From Symbiodinium natans (lineage: Eukaryota > Sar > Dinophyceae > Suessiales > Symbiodiniaceae), in assembly GCA_905221605.1 (NCBI GenBank), contig CAJNDS010002087.1, positions 69,001 through 91,000 of the forward strand: a DNA stretch of 22,000 nucleotides, written 5' to 3'. A program made the translations under genes and the position numbers. The notes below the pieces were generated by a model that was not told the DNA's origin, made no database searches, and was given only the letters and a program-made list of their open reading frames with translations. Below are positions 1-7,030 of the stretch, one piece after another; position 1 is the first letter of the stretch; the number at the start of each line of letters is the position of its first letter.

Positions 1-98
1 CCACAGAACCCAAAACTCCATCCTCCGAAGCCTTCCGAACCTTCCGAGGCTTGGGCAAGCCCGACCTGCGCGGCCTTGCGTGCGAAGCGTGCGTGCAG
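1..98 (+). CDS. partial coding exon at left window edge, unknown product
   Basis: The frame with codons from base 3 is open from the window edge to a possible donor CAG|GTTGCC at 98/99. Its last part reads GKPDLRGLACEACVQ, and about 16 of the last 19 codons end in G or C, the strongest kind of coding signal in this window. The 5' end lies outside the window. A minus-strand frame is also open here from about 565 to 1, but without matching codon bias. Product not recognised. Confidence 0.42.
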
Positions 99-102
99 GT
101 TG

Positions 103-159
103 CCGGGAGTCGAGGAACTGGAGGGTCTTGAGGAGGAGGGCTCTGAGCTTACGGCTTGA
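103..159 (+). CDS. possible acidic C-terminal exon
   Basis: A short frame reads GVEELEGLEEEGSELTA and ends at a TGA (157-159). It is Glu-rich and about two thirds of codons end in G/C. It lies in a different phase from the exon just upstream, so it needs a very short intron, an alternative acceptor near 109, or a frameshift to join it. It could be the end of the gene that enters from the left. Confidence 0.27.
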   Translation, partial: PGVEELEGLEEEGSELTA

Positions 160-476
160 TGAGGAAGTTCTGGCACAAGGTGGCTCAATAGCAATACCTT
201 TGTGTTTAGAAGAGGCCGAGATCCCTACCCTACGAACATCTGATTCCCTATGTTCCGTTGCTACCATGGGCCTGGCACCCCAAGAAAGCGGCTTTGCGTG
301 TGCCCTAATGAGTGCATGTAGGAATTTCTCAGCTGTCATGTAACTTCCGTTTCTATTCCTCACGCCTTGAACCCCTATGTATCGGGCAACCGTGCGCGTA
401 ACAGCAACACACATGTCTCCGAAGACCTGCACACAGAAGACATCTGAACCTTGCATCCTGCGCGGGTATACCAGCC
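160..476. other. no convincing gene
   Basis: The plus frame starting at 80 continues open to 343, and a minus frame is open through the whole stretch (about 565 to 1). Neither shows a clear third-position bias or splice-site support. I see no repeat or RNA structure here. Confidence 0.4.
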
Positions 477-587
477 ATGACTCAGGTTGGCGCCGCTGGC
501 TATGCGGCATACGACGAGCGGAATGAGCAGGAGCTTCGATTTTGGGAGCTGGATGCTCGAAGGTTGCTCAGGCTTTTAGGCTTTTGA
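477..587 (+). CDS. candidate exon, unknown product
   Basis: From ATG 477 the frame encodes 36 residues including AAYDERNEQELRFWELDARR, charged and probably helical. About 60% of codons from the second Val onward end in G/C. An AG at 486 is a possible acceptor and GAAG|GTTGC near 561 a possible donor. The frame closes at TGA 585. The next coding-like stretch overlaps it in another phase, which suggests an exon end or an indel near 560. Confidence 0.38.
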   Translation: MTQVGAAGYAAYDERNEQELRFWELDARRLLRLLGF

Positions 588-646
588 CAAATCGGTTCAA
601 GGAGTGCCGCCGACGAAAGCGATTTCTCCCAGAACCGAGGGAATAA
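527..646 (+). CDS. overlapping coding-like frame, basic tail
   Basis: This frame, open from the TGA at 524 to TAA 644, contains RLLTNRFKECRRRKRFLPE. It overlaps the 3' part of the preceding candidate in a different phase. Read together, the two look like one helical, charged protein interrupted by a phase change, either an intron boundary or a frameshift. The Arg/Lys cluster could bind nucleic acid, but no domain is recognised. Confidence 0.25.
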   Translation, partial: AGASILGAGCSKVAQAFRLLTNRFKECRRRKRFLPEPRE

Positions 647-754
647 ACAGCCTGCAATGTCAGCTTAGGGAGTCCCGATTCAAGTTCTTAGCAGTGAAAT
701 TCCGTGGAACAGACCCGACAGCCTGAACCTCAGAAACCGATCAATTGCAACTAG

Positions 755-829
755 GAGCTCTACTTCTTCAATCGCATGGGCTTGAGTGTCTACACCGAGC
801 TGGGCATGATCCAGGACCTCTGCCTAGAG
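755..829 (+). CDS. well-supported short internal exon
   Basis: The exon begins right after an AG (753-754, preceded by ttgcaact) and ends at GAG|GTTCAC. It encodes ELYFFNRMGLSVYTELG and further residues ending in CLE. About 22 of 25 codons end in G or C, among the highest bias in the window, and the codon-aligned antisense frame contains a stop. The frame stays open past the donor to TAG at about 950, but the bias stops at 829. Product unknown. Confidence 0.5.
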
Positions 830-831
830 GT

Positions 832-1165
832 TCACGGTGACTATAGTGGGGTCACGAAAGCTTATGGGCTTAGGGTTTACGACTATAGTTGCCATTGGGT
901 TGCTTGCATGTGGAGTTATCAAAGGGTTCCTACTATTGGCTTGTTCTAGCGTTGTTCTAGCGTAAATAATGCCGGCATCTGCTGGCGAGGAGCCCCTCTG
1001 CTTGCTTCTGCAACTGTGCCTTTGCATCCGGCCAACTTTATAAAGTCAACGTGGGTTTGCGGTCTGAGCCGGCCGGACGTTTGCGGCTCCATATCGACAA
1101 AGCCTAACGCAGTGGGCATGACGACTCATGACAGGCCCAAAAAGTTTCCTGTAAGAGGCCCGTAG
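832..1165. other. intron-like or intergenic, one tandem duplication
   Basis: I see no strong gene. A 24-codon frame from an ATG at about 969 has high GC3 and a hydrophobic Leu/Cys-rich middle, but no splice context. The perfect 11-bp tandem duplication at 941-962 is listed separately. A minus-strand frame (1027-824) is open but unsupported. Confidence 0.35.
941..962. repeat. perfect 11-bp tandem duplication
   Basis: ttgttctagcg occurs twice back to back (941-951 and 952-962). It is one of several short, exact tandem duplications in this window. Confidence 0.9.
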
Positions 1166-1372
1166 TGCAGGATCCAGGCCGGACCCCTTCTAAGGAGCTC
1201 GCGTTCCGGGCCAAGGGACAGCCTCCAGGGTGATGCAGAATCCCAACACTGGAGGGCAACTACCCTGCCGAAGCCCAAGCTTTTAAAGACATGCAGCCAG
1301 AATCAAATGCTCGAAGCTGAAGCCCACGAGCGCCTTCCGCTTCTGCACTTTCTGTATCGGTATCGGGTTTGA
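1166..1372 (+). CDS. candidate exon of 68 codons
   Basis: The frame is open from the TAG at 1163 to TGA 1370. From about codon 21 it reads DSLQGDAESQHWRATTLPKP and later LEAEAHERLPLLHFLYRY. About 60% of those codons end in G/C. A donor CGG|GTTTGA near the end would make the terminal TGA intronic. It lacks an early ATG, as expected of an internal exon. Unknown product. Confidence 0.33.
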   Translation, partial: CRIQAGPLLRSSRSGPRDSLQGDAESQHWRATTLPKPKLLKTCSQNQMLEAEAHERLPLLHFLYRYRV

Positions 1373-1579
1373 AACGAGTAAATCCAAAGGCAAGTGGGGA
1401 TGGTTGGCTTGGCTTAGGACCTGCTTGCGCTCAGAGCCAGCGCATGTGTTGGTGATGAGGCTCAGGTTTCGGGTTTGTGGCCTGGGGTTCTTGTCGAGTT
1501 TGGGAGGCACGGCGTTTCGCAGCAGGCTTTCGGTCCCAAGTATCTCACCTCAAGCCCCCTCCCCAAACCCACAACGCAG

Positions 1580-1650
1580 AGGAGCTCAGCAGCACCTCCG
1601 CACACAAGCATTGCCTGGGGCCCTCTGCCGATGGGCTCCTGGGCTCTTAG
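1580..1650 (+). CDS. candidate exon after strong acceptor
   Basis: A pyrimidine-rich stretch (about 1554-1575) ends in the acceptor AG at 1578-1579. The frame that follows reads EELSSTSAHKHCLGPSADG and ends at TAG 1648. About 19 of 25 codons around it end in G/C. It could be a C-terminal exon, or the stop may lie beyond an unseen donor. Two longer frames in other phases overlap (1404-1693) with weaker bias. Confidence 0.42.
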
Positions 1651-1811
1651 TATTGTAGGAGGTTTTAGAGGTTTATTGGGTTACAGGCCTTAGGATTCTT
1701 AGGCGCAAGTTGCAGGGAAAGTTGGCACTTTCACGTTGGAATTTGCTTTGCTGATTGTACCAGGAACCGCCCCTGGGCGCTTTGATGCAGACCATGCCAA
1801 GCCTTCGGTGA

Positions 1812-1961
1812 GCGCACCCTGCAAAGCCCTGCAAGCTTCCCCTGCGCGCCCGATACCCGTTGCTCAGGAACATGGTTGTGTCGGCAAGCACCGGCTGCCC
1901 TGCTAAGATGCTGGCGCAGGTTTTTGAAGGGGTCATAAAAGAGCGGAAGAAGCTACTGCCG
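1812..1961 (+). CDS. candidate exon with donor GTAATAAT
   Basis: The frame is open from TGA 1809 and contains MVVSASTGCPAKMLAQVFEG followed by a Lys/Arg-rich helix-like stretch ending KKLLP. About 20 of 30 codons from ATG 1872 end in G/C. CCG|GTAATAAT at 1961/1962 is a reasonable donor, and the bias falls off after it although the frame stays open to about 2030. ATG 1872 could be internal Met or a start. Product not recognised. Confidence 0.42.
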
Positions 1962-2264
1962 GTAATAATCGGAATCTCTGTTCTGCAACAGCTGCAATAC
2001 CCAAGAAGCCCGACATGCTACGTGTTGCTTTAAATTAGCGCGCTCAATACAAGGATGCATTTGAGCGAGTTGGAGTACCGTGGCTTCTATTTTCTTCGTT
2101 CACGATGCTTGAAACCCAATAAAACGCTCAGCTTCCGCGCATGGTCCCTGCATGTTCTAGTTTTACAGTACACTGCTCAGGGCCTACTACGCTGAATCAA
2201 TACCTTCCGAAGACCAGGTATCCGAAACCCACTCCCCTCTGCCCCCACATCGCCCCGAGCGCAG

Positions 2265-2573
2265 GTCACCGGATATGCAGGGCCAGAAGGAAGGCTCTTC
2301 AAGCTCATCCCGGACGACATGAGCTTCTCCGAGGACACGGCTGAAGACTGTCCACCGAGTCGCATATACAGGTTCTTGTTTGATTCAGGTTTCTGCGGTA
2401 CAAGGAATGGGCGAGGCAGTTTTTGGGACGAAGCAAATGGGCACTTGGCTTCTGACCAAAGGTTTTCCAACCGGAAGGAAGACAAGAAGAAGTCGCGTCG
2501 AAACGACGCTCTAGCAGCTTCACGCGACTTCGCCATGCTGCGCAAGCGTCCTACGAATGTTAGTTCTCGCTGA
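2265..2573 (+). CDS. well-supported long exon, basic C-terminus
   Basis: A C-rich pyrimidine tract ends in an acceptor AG at 2263-2264. The frame then runs 102 codons to TGA 2571. It starts VTGYAGPEGRLFKLIPDDMS, where about 24 of 36 codons end in G/C. The second half is Lys/Arg-rich (KEDKKKSRRND) and contains eight G/C-ending codons in a row around RDFAMLRK. A donor CAG|GTTCTT at 2371/2372 is an alternative end. This is one of the better exon calls; the family is unknown. Confidence 0.5.
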   Translation, partial: VTGYAGPEGRLFKLIPDDMSFSEDTAEDCPPSRIYRFLFDSGFCGTRNGRGSFWDEANGHLASDQRFSNRKEDKKKSRRNDALAASRDFAMLRKRPTNVSSR

Positions 2574-2642
2574 TTGCTGATTGCTAGAGTCTAACGCTGC
2601 TCAGCAGTACGGGTAGTGTTGCCCTTGTTTTCTCTCTTGCAG

Positions 2643-2756
2643 TCACAGTGCTTGTCACTATGAAGCAGGGCCCCTGACATTCTTGATCCAGATGCATTCC
2701 AAGAGCCCGAGCAGCCAGCAAAGCCACCATCTGAAACGTGCCGACAGGATGTGTAG
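2643..2756 (+). CDS. possible terminal exon after excellent acceptor
   Basis: The acceptor region ttgttttctctcttgcag (2625-2642) is close to an ideal 3' splice site. One downstream frame, entered at a second CAG (2666-2668), reads DILDPDAFQEPEQPAKPPSE and stops at TAG 2754. GC3 is only about 45%, so the splice signal is stronger than the codon evidence. A second frame from 2643 is also open for about 40 codons. Confidence 0.33.
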
Positions 2757-2939
2757 ACGAAGAGATTAAGGGTCAAGACTGGCAGCGCTGGGGATCGGGA
2801 TTCGCGTAGAGTGTTTGTCCCTACTTCTTACTCTTTCTCGGATACGACCAGTAGCAGCCAGCCCCACCAGCTCTCTAGTTTTACCAAGGACTTTCCACAG
2901 TGGCGCCCCAAACCCTACATAGATTTTGAGGGTCTGCAG

Positions 2940-3041
2940 AAGCCCCTTTGGGTGCGAGGAGGCCGACCAGTGCTTGAGCACCAAGGGCAACGTGTCGGGC
3001 CTGAAGCATGTGACCTGCAATCAGACGCTTGGTGCATCTTG
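2940..3041 (+). CDS. well-supported Cys-containing exon
   Basis: After the acceptor ggtctgcag (2931-2939) the frame reads SPFGCEEADQCLSTKGNVSG and then LKHVTCNQT. About 26 of 33 codons end in G or C. Three Cys with spacing C-x5-C-x15-C suggest a disulfide-stabilised or metal-binding segment. The donor is probably CTTG|GTGCCTAAG at 3041/3042; the frame otherwise closes at TAG 3055. A longer overlapping frame (2811-3188) lacks the bias. Confidence 0.5.
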
Positions 3042-3075
3042 GTGCCTAAGTCTGTAGTGTGGGTGGCGGGGAGAG

Positions 3076-3109
3076 CGCTTAGGGATCAGAGCCGCTTAGG
3101 GATCAGAGC
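3076..3109. repeat. perfect 17-bp tandem duplication
   Basis: cgcttagggatcagagc is present twice in direct succession (3076-3092, 3093-3109) with no mismatch. It lies in a probable intron or spacer downstream of the Cys-containing exon. Confidence 0.92.
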
Positions 3110-3430
3110 TTCAATGTCCGATGTCCTCACAGACTTTAGAGGGGCCAAACCACTTCAAGTGTTTAACTTTTTTTGTGCGAGAAGTTAGGCCTTGAAGTCT
3201 TAAACTATGAATACATCGTATAACCCAGGCTTGATCCAGTTCTTCAACTATCGACTGCGACCACCTGGTTTGTTCGATGTATGTAGCCTCAGATAGTCAC
3301 AAGCTCAGCTTCTACCAGCCAACGATGGCCTGAACAGCTTGCCCAGCTCTTCTAGCTCGCAAACCCAGTTACCATCACACTTTCCCCAAAGTCCAAGATC
3401 ACCACATTCTCGTCTCCGCTTTGGAGGAAG
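3110..3430. other. no convincing gene
   Basis: The stretch includes the open 3' part of the 2811-3188 frame and the start of the 3339-3827 frame, which here is Ser/Pro-rich. I see neither consistent codon bias nor a repeat besides the 17-bp duplication just upstream. Confidence 0.35.
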
Positions 3431-3827
3431 GATGAGCAGCAACATCTTGCACCTGCTGAACTTCCGAAAGACATGCTCGGAGCCCGGGTTTCTGAGGGGG
3501 GCCCAAACAAAAGTGTTGTTGCCTTTGATGGTTGTGGACTTGTTGTTAAAAGTCACGCAGCCAACGTCCAGAACAACCACCCCTTCAAGGTTTGGGTCGT
3601 TGGTGATATTGGGTTTAGTCCAAGAAGTGAAACTCGGCCCTCAACCTAGTCCGCTCTCTCCGCACGTGCACTGTTTGGCTGCAAGACTTTCAGGCAACGC
3701 TAGACGCCAGCGACCCATCACATCGGTGTGTAGAGTTTACGGTGAAATGGTGGCAGGGTTAGGCACTACTTCTTGTGCTGAGCTATCGTTTCCATTTTGC
3801 GGCCTCGATTTCTCGCTGGCGGTTTGA
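3339..3827 (+). CDS. 162-codon open frame, strand ambiguous
   Basis: The best part is about 3431-3580, reading MSSNILHLLNFRKTCSEPGF, where about 21 of the first 24 codons end in G/C. The overlapping minus frame (about 3655-3305, reading VVVLDVGCVTFNNKSTTIKG) uses the same third-position bases, so GC3 cannot choose the strand. For the minus strand: a good donor CAG|GTGCAAG (near 3434) and more purine first positions. For the plus strand: flanking plus-strand exons. It is unlikely that all 162 codons form one exon. Confidence 0.35.
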   Translation: MPSSSSSQTQLPSHFPQSPRSPHSRLRFGGRMSSNILHLLNFRKTCSEPGFLRGAQTKVLLPLMVVDLLLKVTQPTSRTTTPSRFGSLVILGLVQEVKLGPQPSPLSPHVHCLAARLSGNARRQRPITSVCRVYGEMVAGLGTTSCAELSFPFCGLDFSLAV

Positions 3828-3836
3828 AAGCCCAAG

Positions 3837-3888
3837 GTGGTACCTCCACATCGAGGCAGACGAGCGTGACCAGGTCTCCTGCTTGAAG
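3837..3888 (+). CDS. short internal exon, high codon bias
   Basis: Between an acceptor gcccaag (3836) and a donor AAG|GTTGGA (3888/3889), 17 codons read WYLHIEADERDQVSCLK. Fifteen of the 17 end in G/C. An antisense reading (LSNLQAGDLVTLVCLDVE) is open over the same bases but has lower bias, about 16 of 24. I prefer the plus strand. Product unknown. Confidence 0.45.
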
Positions 3889-4062
3889 GTTGGATAGCCG
3901 TATAATGAGGCCGCCCTGCTTTCAATGGTCCATCATAGACCCACTCGCACCATGGACCTCACATTTGGGTCTCCGGGCTGTGGGCTTCAGGGTTTAAAAG
4001 CAATACACTGCGGACTTCAGGCCTTGCCGGGCCATGCTCTGTTGACTGTGTCAAAGTGCCCG

Positions 4063-4078
4063 CCCCCCCCCCCCCCCC
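4063..4078. repeat. C16 homopolymer
   Basis: Sixteen consecutive C on the plus strand, followed by AGs at about 4087 and 4098 and then a GC3-rich reading (CAGRCLMSGLAKWT). Runs of C like this recur upstream of plus-strand acceptors and may act as the polypyrimidine tract. The length may also be affected by sequencing error. Confidence 0.9.
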
Positions 4079-4185
4079 GGCAATCCAGTAAAAATCCAGT
4101 GCGCCGGCCGCTGTTTGATGTCTGGACTGGCGAAGTGGACACTCACCCCACGCCCCCCCCCTCTCCTTCCCCGACACTTAACAAG

Positions 4186-4389
4186 GGAACGGGTGGGAAC
4201 ACGAACTTCGGGTCCGAACCCCCATTTGCAAGCACCGCAGTGTTCGCAGGAAGCTGCAGGAAATTAAGGCAAGCCTGTAGTAAGTACGACAAGAACCTGT
4301 TCTCAAAAGCAAAGGCCTGCTCAAAGACTCAAAGGAACACAGACTACATACTGCAGTACTTCATGCTTGATCCACGCAAACATTCCTGA
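4186..4389 (+). CDS. Lys/Ser/Asn-rich C-terminal exon
   Basis: A long pyrimidine tract (about 4151-4172) precedes the acceptor AG at 4184-4185. The frame reads GTGGNTNFGSEPPFAS, then a stretch rich in Lys, Ser and Cys, and LQYFMLDPRKHS before TGA 4387. About 63% of codons end in G/C. The same frame is open upstream to 3925 (154 codons) across the C-runs, which I take to be intron. A minus reading of 4253-4180 shares third positions but is shorter. Function unknown. Confidence 0.45.
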   Translation, partial: GTGGNTNFGSEPPFASTAVFAGSCRKLRQACSKYDKNLFSKAKACSKTQRNTDYILQYFMLDPRKHS

Positions 4390-4572
4390 TTTCTTGGTTG
4401 TGCCCTGTACCTACCGCGCATATCCATGTGAAATTCCAAGGCTGTGCTCTTTAGCTTTCAGCATCAAGGACCTCCTTAGCCTTGTTAAAGCGAACACAAT
4501 CCAAATCGGTATTCTGCGACTGAACCCTGCCAAGGATCTGCACACACCCTATTCGTCTTTCTGCGGCACCAG

Positions 4573-4657
4573 CGGCGCCTTGAGCACTTTCGACTTCGGC
4601 CAGCTCTTCGTAGGTGGGGGGGGCGGGGGGCACGGCAAGACACTTGTGCTCGAATGA
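4573..4657 (+). CDS. candidate exon with poly-Gly tail
   Basis: After an acceptor region tcgtctttctgcggcaccag (4553-4572) the frame reads GALSTFDFGQLFVGGGGGGH and ends LVLE, TGA 4655. About 80% of codons end in G/C, helped by the G-run. A donor TAG|GTGGGG at 4613/4614 would remove the Gly part. The minus strand offers a competing C-terminal reading (KSWPKSKVLKAPLVPQKDE, stop at 4549) that shares third positions. Confidence 0.38.
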
Positions 4658-4708
4658 GTTGCCACATGTGAGTTGCCAACAGCTGCCCTTCCTCGTACTC
4701 CTGGCGCA

Positions 4709-4749
4709 GATGTGTATACACATGTACACACATACAAACATATACATAG
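4709..4749. repeat. degenerate (TA/CA) microsatellite
   Basis: An alternating purine-pyrimidine stretch of about 40 bp rich in tgta, cacaca and atac steps. It lies between two exon candidates and is probably intronic. Alternating tracts can slip. Confidence 0.7.
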
Positions 4750-4766
4750 AGGATGTTAGAACACAG

Positions 4767-4833
4767 CGCCTTGGAGAGGCGACTCGGCGAAAAGCAGCTG
4801 CAAGCTCCCTGGCGAGACAAGCATGCGCCATAA
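4767..4833 (+). CDS. candidate C-terminal exon
   Basis: After an acceptor agaacacag (4766) the frame reads ALERRLGEKQLQAPWRDKHA and ends at TAA 4831. About 14 of 21 codons end in G/C, with 9 of the first 11. A second plus frame and a minus frame (4870-4451, starting MAHACLARELAAAF) overlap with similar plausibility. The call is tentative. Confidence 0.32.
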
Positions 4834-4889
4834 GTTTGGTACAGAGCTGCGGGGGCCCTTGATCCGGCAAAGGGGTTGTGTGCCCTCAG

Positions 4890-4975
4890 ACGCCAGTCAG
4901 GTCAACACGCGAGTGCTGTTTTTTGTGGCCCGAGACCAGGGGTCCCCCACTGTAGGCCTTAGTAAGCCGTACTAG
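4890..4975 (+). CDS. candidate exon ASQVNTRVLFFVARD
   Basis: The acceptor tgtgccctcag (4879-4889) is followed by a frame reading ASQVNTRVLFFVARDQGSPT, closing at TAG 4973. About 18 of 26 codons end in G/C. The stop follows GLSKPY, so it may be a terminal exon. An antisense frame (about 5108 to 4900) is open for some 75 codons but has only about 47% GC3, so I reject that strand. Confidence 0.42.
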
Positions 4976-5162
4976 CCCCAAGGTCACGGACTGCGGTGTC
5001 ACAAGTTGCGAAGATGAGACTCCTCTTGTCACGAATCCCAGGCAAACAGGTGTTGAAAGAGTATTTACAAACGCTTCAGGCTTTGCCTTCCCACTAGTGA
5101 AGTTCGCGGCTGCAAACCAAAGCGGAAATCCAACATAGGGGCCTTAATAATTAGAATGGGGT

Positions 5163-5360
5163 TTGGGGTGGTATCGTATGATTATAGAAGGACCTTCCGG
5201 GAATATTATCGGACCCCTCTATTGGGGCGCTTCGAACGTTCCCAAGATCAGAGACTTGTTCAGGTTTGCCCCGCTCATTCGGTGTCCCGGATGCAGCGCC
5301 AATATCGTTTCAAGGAGGTTATTTGCGGTCCAGATCATTTTCTGTGTCTCAAAGCATTGA
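5163..5360 (+). CDS. 65-codon open frame, candidate exon
   Basis: The frame includes YWGASNVPKIRDLFRFAPLI and a CPGC motif. About 30 of 46 codons from the middle onward end in G/C. An overlapping frame (5156-5368) ends in a string vaguely like an RCC1 repeat (EVICGPDHFLCL) but has about 39% GC3. The ATG at 5163 is not necessarily the start. Product unknown. Confidence 0.35.
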   Translation: MGWYRMIIEGPSGNIIGPLYWGASNVPKIRDLFRFAPLIRCPGCSANIVSRRLFAVQIIFCVSKH

Positions 5361-5385
5361 AGACTTAGTCTGCAGGGCGGAGTGA

Positions 5386-5568
5386 GATAGCATCACCACC
5401 AAACATTCGCTAGACCTGCCGTGCTTCTGGCCATCGAGGGAAGGACCTTTCAAACCACAGATGTGCACGAAGGAAACCTCGGCAGCTCCAAGGTGGGGCG
5501 ACTTTCAGGACACGGGCATCCAGCGGGACAAGTCTTCCAGCAACTGGCAACTGGGACCAGCTGGGTGA
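5386..5568 (+). CDS. upstream half of a long frame, candidate exon
   Basis: Open from TGA 5383, the frame reads MCTKETSAAPRWGDFQDTG and then QRDKSSSNWQLGPAG, ending at TGA 5566. About 70% of codons end in G/C from 5413 on, 78% in the core. The minus strand is open over the same bases (5739-5416) but with only 56%. The same plus frame resumes immediately after the TGA with coding character, so the stop may sit in a short intron (see findings). Confidence 0.5.
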   Translation, partial: DSITTKHSLDLPCFWPSREGPFKPQMCTKETSAAPRWGDFQDTGIQRDKSSSNWQLGPAG

Positions 5569-5751
5569 TTTAGAGCTCGGCATGCCCTGAACCTCTTGGA
5601 TTCCCTGCAACCTCTTGTCGCGAGCGGCAATGGTTGTTGGACTGACAAGATGGGCAACGGCGCATACGTGGAGTCTTGTTGGAGGGTTGACCAAACCGAC
5701 ATATTCCAAGTCGGCGTCTTTGTTCTCGTCGCACGTGTCCTACTGAAGTGA
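5569..5751 (+). CDS. downstream half of the same frame, candidate exon
   Basis: The frame continues in phase from the upstream exon after a single TGA and runs to TGA 5749. Its core reads VASGNGCWTDKMGNGAYVES, then a hydrophobic beta-like DIFQVGVFVLVARVLLK. About 31 of 52 codons end in G/C. A GT...AG intron at 5565-5624 (60 nt) would remove the stop and keep phase, starting this exon at 5625. No domain recognised; the last 15 residues could form a membrane-edge strand or helix. Confidence 0.45.
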   Translation, partial: FRARHALNLLDSLQPLVASGNGCWTDKMGNGAYVESCWRVDQTDIFQVGVFVLVARVLLK

Positions 5752-6210
5752 TTTGCAGGGTCTGTTCCTTCTGAAAATCAGAGCTGTGAGCAGTTTATGT
5801 TTTGATGTACACGCGGTTTCTCTCAAGAATTCTGTCAAGATTTCAGGTTTGAAGGGGAGAGTCAGATGGTTCCTCAGTTCGAAGGTTCCTAACCGCTTTG
5901 TCCAACAGGCAATAAAGATATTGGCCTAGCAAATCTTATGACTCAGAACTGCTAGGCTGGAGGGCAGGGAAGGGCCTGCCCTAGCAGCTCTTATGATTCT
6001 GTACTAGAAATACATCCTACGCAACTAAAACACGAAGATGCTGCCACCTGCTCGGGCAGCACGCTCTGCTGCATATTATTGGGGTCTTACATGGGCATCT
6101 GTCCTAAACCCACAACCGGGCGAAACGCGTAAATCACTCCCGATGTACTTGAGCCTGTTATTCCTTTCCCTCCCCCCACTCTGCCCCCGAAGATTTCTAA
6201 AGCTTCTCAG
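5752..6210. other. spacer with hairpin and weak direct repeats
   Basis: There is no biased reading frame before 6038. A frame from ATG 6038 (83 codons) opens MLPPARAARSAAYY but runs through a clear pyrimidine tract (6160-6190), so its middle is probably intron. The motif cctagca...cttatga occurs twice, imperfectly, at about 5926 and 5978. The interrupted inverted repeat is listed separately. Confidence 0.4.
5949..5987. other. interrupted inverted repeat (hairpin)
   Basis: AGGGCAGG (5961-5968) pairs with CCTGCCCT (5975-5982) around a 6-nt loop. The outer arms CTGCTAG (5949-5955) and CTAGCAG (5981-5987) extend the pairing with a bulge of about 6 nt on the left arm. It could be a transcript hairpin between genes; a bacterial-type terminator is not implied. 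Confidence 0.6.
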
Positions 6211-6271
6211 ACGCATGGACTCGGAACCATTCAGAATCTCAAGAAGCCTTGGGGACCTGAAAGGCTATAAG
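6211..6271 (+). CDS. short exon with PP2C-like SRSLGD motif
   Basis: An extended pyrimidine tract (6155-6190) leads to the acceptor ttctcag (6210). The exon reads MDSEPFRISRSLGDLKGYK and ends at AAG|GTTCTC (6271/6272). About 12 of 20 codons end in G/C. In PP2C-type protein phosphatases a conserved SR-A/S-L/F-GD-x3-K motif carries a metal-coordinating Asp, and RISRSLGDLKGYK fits its shape. No other PP2C motif, such as DGH, was found nearby, so the assignment is weak. Confidence 0.33.
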
Positions 6272-6441
6272 GTTCTCTTCTACTGGTAGGAATCATTCAC
6301 CAAAGAAAAGGGCCTTCTCGGAGTTCAAGTCTAGCAAAGTCATACCTTGAAAGCAACCCTACGCCTGCGCAGAGAGATTTACAGATGATACATGCATATA
6401 CACCCGCAAAAGTGGCCCATATTTCATCCCGTGCTGCGAGC

Positions 6442-6579
6442 ATGTCTCGGCCAAGGCCCTCCTGGCATCACCTCCTCGCCGACCACCCGGTAGAATGTGC
6501 GCTGGCCGTTGTTTCGGCTGGACCAGAGAAGAGCCAACGTTTCCATCCATTTGCTTTTTTAGAGGGCCTTAGGCCTTAG
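6442..6579 (+). CDS. candidate exon HHLLADHPVECALAV
   Basis: From ATG 6442 the frame gives 45 residues with core WHHLLADHPVECALAVVSAG and closes at TAG 6577. About 57% of codons end in G/C overall and 10 of 14 in the core. An alternative plus frame reads HVSAKALLAS at the same place. A minus frame (6550-6359) is open but less biased. Product unknown. Confidence 0.32.
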   Translation: MSRPRPSWHHLLADHPVECALAVVSAGPEKSQRFHPFAFLEGLRP

Positions 6580-7030
6580 GCACGACGGGATTTCAGGAAG
6601 CTCTGCGATTAAAGCTTGTGTTGTCAGTGTTGTCGAAGCGTGAAAGATTCAGAACACTTTGGGTTGATGAGCTGAGGCCATGATCTAACGGCTTAACGTT
6701 ATGAATACTACGAGCATTATTTATTATTGCTACTATTATATCGTAGACATATTAATATCATGAATAATGTCAGCACGGCTATTTCTTGTCACATGGGAGA
6801 ATGCTCCCTGCACAAGAGTGCGCTGTGTGTCAGTGACGGCTTGCGGTCATTAAGAATTATGTGTAGAGGGGCCTTCCGGCCCCGAGCAAGGAAAGGTTAA
6901 GGCGCCATGCAAATGGGCAGAGCCTGACGCCCAAGAGCATTAACCCTGCATCCTGTCGTGCTGCGCGAGCCCTGTCAGCACGTTCCTGCTTATGGCCCAA
7001 CGATTAGTAACCCTTCCGGAACACAACTAG
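6580..7030. other. AT island and possible small exon
   Basis: This holds the AT-rich island at 6695-6770, a small hairpin GGGGCC-TTCC-GGCCCC at 6868-6883, and a short frame around 6809-6900 (GECSLHKSALCVSDGLRS) in which 14 of 21 codons end in G/C after an acceptor-like site. That frame is too short to call alone. Confidence 0.35.
6695..6770. other. AT-rich island 1
   Basis: About 75 bp dominated by tat, att and taat steps in an otherwise GC-balanced window. It resembles, in texture and in the actacga-type motif, the larger island at 13193-13495. Confidence 0.75.

Noticed and set aside
1-565. About 188-codon minus frame running off the left edge
   Set aside because: No codon bias or splice support, and plus exons with strong bias (1-98, 477-587) overlap it.
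4900-5108. Minus-strand frame after a good-looking acceptor near 5109
   Set aside because: GC3 about 47%, no better than background, and a plus exon (4890-4975) with 69% overlaps it.
5296-5368. RCC1-like string EVICGPDHFLCL in the plus frame 5156-5368
   Set aside because: GC3 about 39% and only one weak motif; an overlapping frame has about 65%.
5416-5739. 108-codon minus-strand exon (open frame between AG and CAG|GTCTAG)
   Set aside because: GC3 is about 56% against 70-78% for the codon-aligned plus frame, so the minus opening is probably a by-product of plus coding.
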